From an uncultured Treponema sp. (lineage in GTDB: Bacteria; Spirochaetota; Spirochaetia; Treponematales; Treponemataceae): a stretch of 52,887 nucleotides of DNA. The notes beneath the pieces were generated by a model, which was not told the DNA's origin, searched no databases, and worked only from the letters and a program-made list of their open reading frames with translations. A program made the position numbers and the translations under genes. The stretch lies in assembly GCA_946186185.1 (NCBI GenBank), contig CAMHMJ010000024.1:1-52887 (forward strand), written 5' to 3'. Shown in pieces: positions 50,335 through 52,887 of the stretch; positions within the stretch are counted from its first letter, which is position 1, and each line of letters opens with the position of its first letter.

Positions 50335-50673
50335 ATGGAACTTAAAATAAGAAAGAATGGAGATGTTTATATCATTGATGTAAATGGTGAAATGGATCTC
50401 TATAATTCCTACAAACTCAAGGAATTGGTAATGAAAATGATTGAAAAAAACATCAAAATTTTCATCATCAATCTTGAACAGGTAGACTACATCGACTCGT
50501 CTGGAATTGGTGCTCTGATTTACATCAGTTCTACCATTAAGAAAATGAACCTCAAACTGGCAATTTCGAACATCCATGGTTCAGTAAAAAAGGTTATTGA
50601 ACTTACAAAACTCATGGGCTATTTCCCTATTGCAAACAGTGTTGAAGAAGCATTGCTTATGGTAAAAGAGTAA
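50335..50673 (+). CDS. STAS-domain anti-sigma factor antagonist
   Basis: The 112-aa protein has a single STAS domain. The phosphorylation site is in YIDSSGIGALIY (S55 or S56), with ELTKLMGYFPI near the end. In the SpoIIAA/RsbV family, phosphorylation of this serine releases the anti-sigma partner. GGAG precedes the ATG. It lies 11 nt after the phosphatase and 35 nt before the HATPase gene, so the three form one switch. No sigma factor lies in the window. Confidence 0.93.
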   Translation: MELKIRKNGDVYIIDVNGEMDLYNSYKLKELVMKMIEKNIKIFIINLEQVDYIDSSGIGALIYISSTIKKMNLKLAISNIHGSVKKVIELTKLMGYFPIANSVEEALLMVKE

Positions 50674-50708
50674 TCTAAACAGAAAACAGAGACTAGGAGT
50701 AAATAATT

Positions 50709-51242
50709 ATGGATGCACCAGAATTCAAAGAATTACGTTCAGATGATAACGATCCTTTGTTCGATAAAACAAATATGCTCAGAAAGGATTTCCCTTCTGA
50801 CTTCAGACAGATCAGATATTTCACACTTCTCATTGTTCAGTCAGCACCTTCTGAAATCAAGGAACTGAACCTTCTTGAACAGCAGATTAGTGAAGTAATC
50901 AAAAACGGTGTAAAACACGGAAACCACTGTGATTTGAATAAAAAAGTTACAGTATGGTATTCTTTCAGCCCTACACACGCTCATGTAATCGTTCAGGATG
51001 AAGGAGAAGGTTTCAAAGACCTTGAAAAATGGAATGAATTCAACCGTAAGCGACTGTCTTGTCTTCACAACCAGGACTACGAACAGCTTGCAGATTACGT
51101 TTCATTCAAAACAAAAGAATCAGATGCTCAGGACGGTGGAAACGCTCTCTTTGCAGCTCTTGAATACTGGAATGGCGGCTTTGTTTACAACGGAAAGAGA
51201 AATGCCGTTGCAATGTTAAAGCGTTTTGGAAACAAGCATTAA
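50709..51242 (+). CDS. Anti-sigma/regulatory serine kinase-like HATPase
   Basis: The 177-aa protein has a GHKL ATPase fold as in SpoIIAB/RsbW: the N box in EVIKNGVKHGN, then VQDEGEGFKD (G1-like). The G2 region is weaker (QDGGNALFAALEYWNGG). It probably phosphorylates the STAS protein and sequesters a target. TAGGAG precedes the ATG. The target may be a sigma factor or another regulator that is not in this window. Confidence 0.87.
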   Translation: MDAPEFKELRSDDNDPLFDKTNMLRKDFPSDFRQIRYFTLLIVQSAPSEIKELNLLEQQISEVIKNGVKHGNHCDLNKKVTVWYSFSPTHAHVIVQDEGEGFKDLEKWNEFNRKRLSCLHNQDYEQLADYVSFKTKESDAQDGGNALFAALEYWNGGFVYNGKRNAVAMLKRFGNKH

Positions 51243-51262
51243 TCTATAGCTCAATTCCCTGT

Positions 51263-51307
51263 AAAAACTTCCGGAAGAACAGATGTTCACCTTTCCGGAA
51301 GTTTTTT
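51263..51307 (+). terminator. Bidirectional terminator between the switch operon and hslO
   Basis: AAAAACTTCCGGAA/TTCCGGAAGTTTTT with a nested GAACA/TGTTC stem, and T runs on both strands. Confidence 0.92.
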
Positions 51308-51337
51308 TATTCTTAAATATAGAAAATCAATCAAACA

Positions 51338-52300
51338 TTATATTTCGGAAACCGGTATATTATATACGCTTCCGCAGTTTCTGCAGTAGATTTCCAGAGG
51401 GTCAGGACCGTTTTTCTTAATGTCGTCTAATTCAGCCTTTGGAAGGTTTCTGAGGTAACTGATATAGCGGTCCTTAGAACACGGGCAATCGTAAACAACA
51501 TTTCTTCTTACTGCGATAGAAGGCTTAAACTCACGGAACAGGCCGTAAATCAAATCTTCAAAGTTTCCTTTTTCAGAAAACCATTGTCCTAAAGAAGGGC
51601 AGGTTTTAAAAGCCAGCTCGGCACGGCTCAGAAGCTCATCGTCAGAAGTCTTATCGGATGAAGAGGTTTTAGAACTTCCGCTACCCCGTTTTCCTCCGGT
51701 TTCCGGCATGACCTGAAGGAACATTCCTCCGGCACCCACAATTTTACCTTCCTTGTCCATCTGCACCGAAAGATTAAAGGCTGTGCTGATCTGTTCAGAC
51801 TGTTTGTAATACAGTGCCAGGTCTTCAGCAATATTTGAGCCGTTTACATTTACGGAGCTTATAAAAGGCTCTTTATCTTCTTTATGCAGCGTAGAAACAG
51901 ATAAAATTCCGTTTCCTAAAAAGGGCGATAAATCCCAGGAGTCAAGAGGCTTTTCCACAGGAATACGTTCATTATAGAGAAAACCCCTTACAAACCCCTG
52001 AGAATCGGCCTCCACAGAAAAACCTTTTGCTGGACTTTCCGTCTCATATTTTAAGGTAATGTGCTCCTCGCCTTTCATCATTGGAATCATAAGGGCTGCA
52101 GCAAGACCTGCCTGTCCTAAAATCATGGATTCAAGGATTCCTAAGTTATGCTGAAGCCGGATCTGATTTACAAACCGGGTTCCATGAAACAGAGCACCAC
52201 GCAGGCGTCCTTCAGCCATGACAAAAATGCACATTTCATCCTTTACAAGAGAATCAATATGAGATTTTAGTTTTTCGTCTTTTAGTTCAATTTTATTCAT
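51338..52300 (-). CDS. hslO: Redox-regulated chaperone Hsp33
   Basis: Hsp33 holds unfolding proteins during oxidative stress and is switched on when its zinc site is oxidised. The 320-aa protein is slightly longer than usual because of a Ser/Lys-rich insert (about 204-220). The C-terminal cysteines CPCSKDR and CRNCGSVY form the zinc switch. The N-terminal half has ILGQAGLAAALMIPMMKGEEHITL. No Shine-Dalgarno sequence precedes the ATG; the -10 candidate leaves a leader of about 2 nt. It converges with the switch operon. Confidence 0.94.
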   Translation of the reverse strand: MNKIELKDEKLKSHIDSLVKDEMCIFVMAEGRLRGALFHGTRFVNQIRLQHNLGILESMILGQAGLAAALMIPMMKGEEHITLKYETESPAKGFSVEADSQGFVRGFLYNERIPVEKPLDSWDLSPFLGNGILSVSTLHKEDKEPFISSVNVNGSNIAEDLALYYKQSEQISTAFNLSVQMDKEGKIVGAGGMFLQVMPETGGKRGSGSSKTSSSDKTSDDELLSRAELAFKTCPSLGQWFSEKGNFEDLIYGLFREFKPSIAVRRNVVYDCPCSKDRYISYLRNLPKAELDDIKKNGPDPLEIYCRNCGSVYNIPVSEI

Positions 52301-52309
52301 AGATAAATA

Positions 52310-52337
52310 ATTTTAGATATAAAATTATAAATGTGAA
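52310..52337 (-). promoter_or_regulatory. Possible hslO promoter
   Basis: On the minus strand TTCACA, a 16-nt spacer and TAAAAT, then 9 nt to ATG. The AT-rich context makes this uncertain. Confidence 0.35.
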
Positions 52338-52362
52338 GTTAATCCTAACAACTAGAATTTCC

Positions 52363-52887
52363 CTAAATTCCAACAAAATGGTTATTGTTCTTTTCCTGAA
52401 CATAGGCAATAAAGTCTTCAAGCTTCATTGTTTTCTGTTCAAGGCCGCTGGACTGGCGGAAGCGAACGGTTACGGTTCCTTCCTTCTGTTCGTTTTCACC
52501 CACAACAAGAATATAAGGTGTCTTATGTTCCTTAGTGATAACCTTGATTTTCTGTCTCATATTGTCATCGCTAAGATAAGCGTTACTTCTGATATCAGCC
52601 TGAAGCAGAGCATCGTTTACCTTTTTTGCGTAATCAACAAAATTATCGCTTACAGGAACTACTGCTGCCTGTTCAAAGCTGAGCCATGTTGGGAAAGCAC
52701 CTGCAAAGTTTTCAATAAGAATACCAAGAAAGCGCTCTATTGAACCGAGAATAGCACGGTGGAGCATTACCGGGTGGTGAGCCTTATTGTCGCTTCCGAT
52801 ATAGGTTGCGTCTAAGCGCTCTGCACTAGGAAGCTGGAAGTCAGCCTGAATTGTACCGCACTGCCATTCACGTCCAAGACAGTCATA
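52363..52887 (-). CDS. thrS: Threonine-tRNA ligase, C-terminal part (cut by window end)
   Basis: Only the last 174 residues are present; the gene continues beyond the window. CLGREWQCGTIQADFQLPS and HHPVMLHRAILGSIERF are the class II motif 3 region, and the anticodon-binding domain follows (FPTWLSFEQAAVVPVS to the end). The enzyme attaches threonine to tRNA-Thr. The C-terminus ends FVGI and has no extra domain. No clear terminator is seen between its stop and hslO, 62 bases away. Confidence 0.95.
   Translation of the reverse strand, partial: YDCLGREWQCGTIQADFQLPSAERLDATYIGSDNKAHHPVMLHRAILGSIERFLGILIENFAGAFPTWLSFEQAAVVPVSDNFVDYAKKVNDALLQADIRSNAYLSDDNMRQKIKVITKEHKTPYILVVGENEQKEGTVTVRFRQSSGLEQKTMKLEDFIAYVQEKNNNHFVGI

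Overview
The window looks like a piece of chromosome from a spirochaete, most likely a gut or rumen type Treponema. The reasons are a FlaA flagellar sheath protein with a signal peptide, a spiro-SPASM type protein, many lipoproteins with loose spirochaetal lipoboxes, and a SpoIIE/STAS/HATPase partner-switching trio. The DNA is moderately AT-rich. Genes lie in short operons on both strands. I see no prophage, transposase, CRISPR array or rRNA.

Layout. 1-3666: two identical tRNA-Gly genes, then tig and clpP-clpX (protein folding and turnover). 3761-13937: a GT4 glycosyltransferase divergent from a DEAD-box helicase, a PilZ/YcgR-like protein with a lipoprotein, a ComFB fusion protein, a methyltransferase with a DUF4349 lipoprotein, a small outer-membrane-type protein, a stand-alone FAD synthetase domain, a small unknown protein and an RlmK-like rRNA methyltransferase. 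14061-21164: rpmE, a LacI-type sensor-GGDEF protein, rho, a bactofilin and a large Ig-like lipoprotein. 21442-26661: a JAB-DinG helicase fusion, tRNA-Glu, an alarmone synthetase with TPRs, and flaA.

26766-35318 is a tight minus-strand run: a spiro-SPASM protein whose radical-SAM cysteines are gone, a GT2 glycosyltransferase, a three-domain SpsF/PseG-like/methyltransferase fusion, an ATP-grasp enzyme, an amidase and a GerMN protein. It reads like a cell-surface or flagellar glycan pathway and is the best candidate here for a poorly described system. 35376-39402 holds xseA-xseB-mutL (DNA repair). 39444-48557 holds TPR scaffolds, a clostripain-like protease, a TPR protein with an apparently dead restriction-enzyme fold, a metallophosphoesterase and a ParB-like protein. 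48656-51242 is the partner-switching trio. The window ends in hslO and a truncated thrS.

Two non-coding themes stand out. First, at least five genes have a promoter whose -10 box ends exactly 6 nt before an ATG with no Shine-Dalgarno sequence, which implies leaderless mRNAs. Several of these and other promoters carry direct repeats with a 16-bp period touching the -35 box, and extended -10 boxes (TGnTATAAT) are common. Second, four large palindromic intergenic elements of two core types (A: 8748-8984 and 36693-36843; B: 21218-21422 and 45177-45407) share TTCAAAATTGGC-like inner ends. Their stems co-vary between copies, and the outermost arms are copy-specific yet self-complementary. A fifth locus (16414-16541) has an inverted pair of REP-like hairpins inside the loop of a bidirectional terminator.
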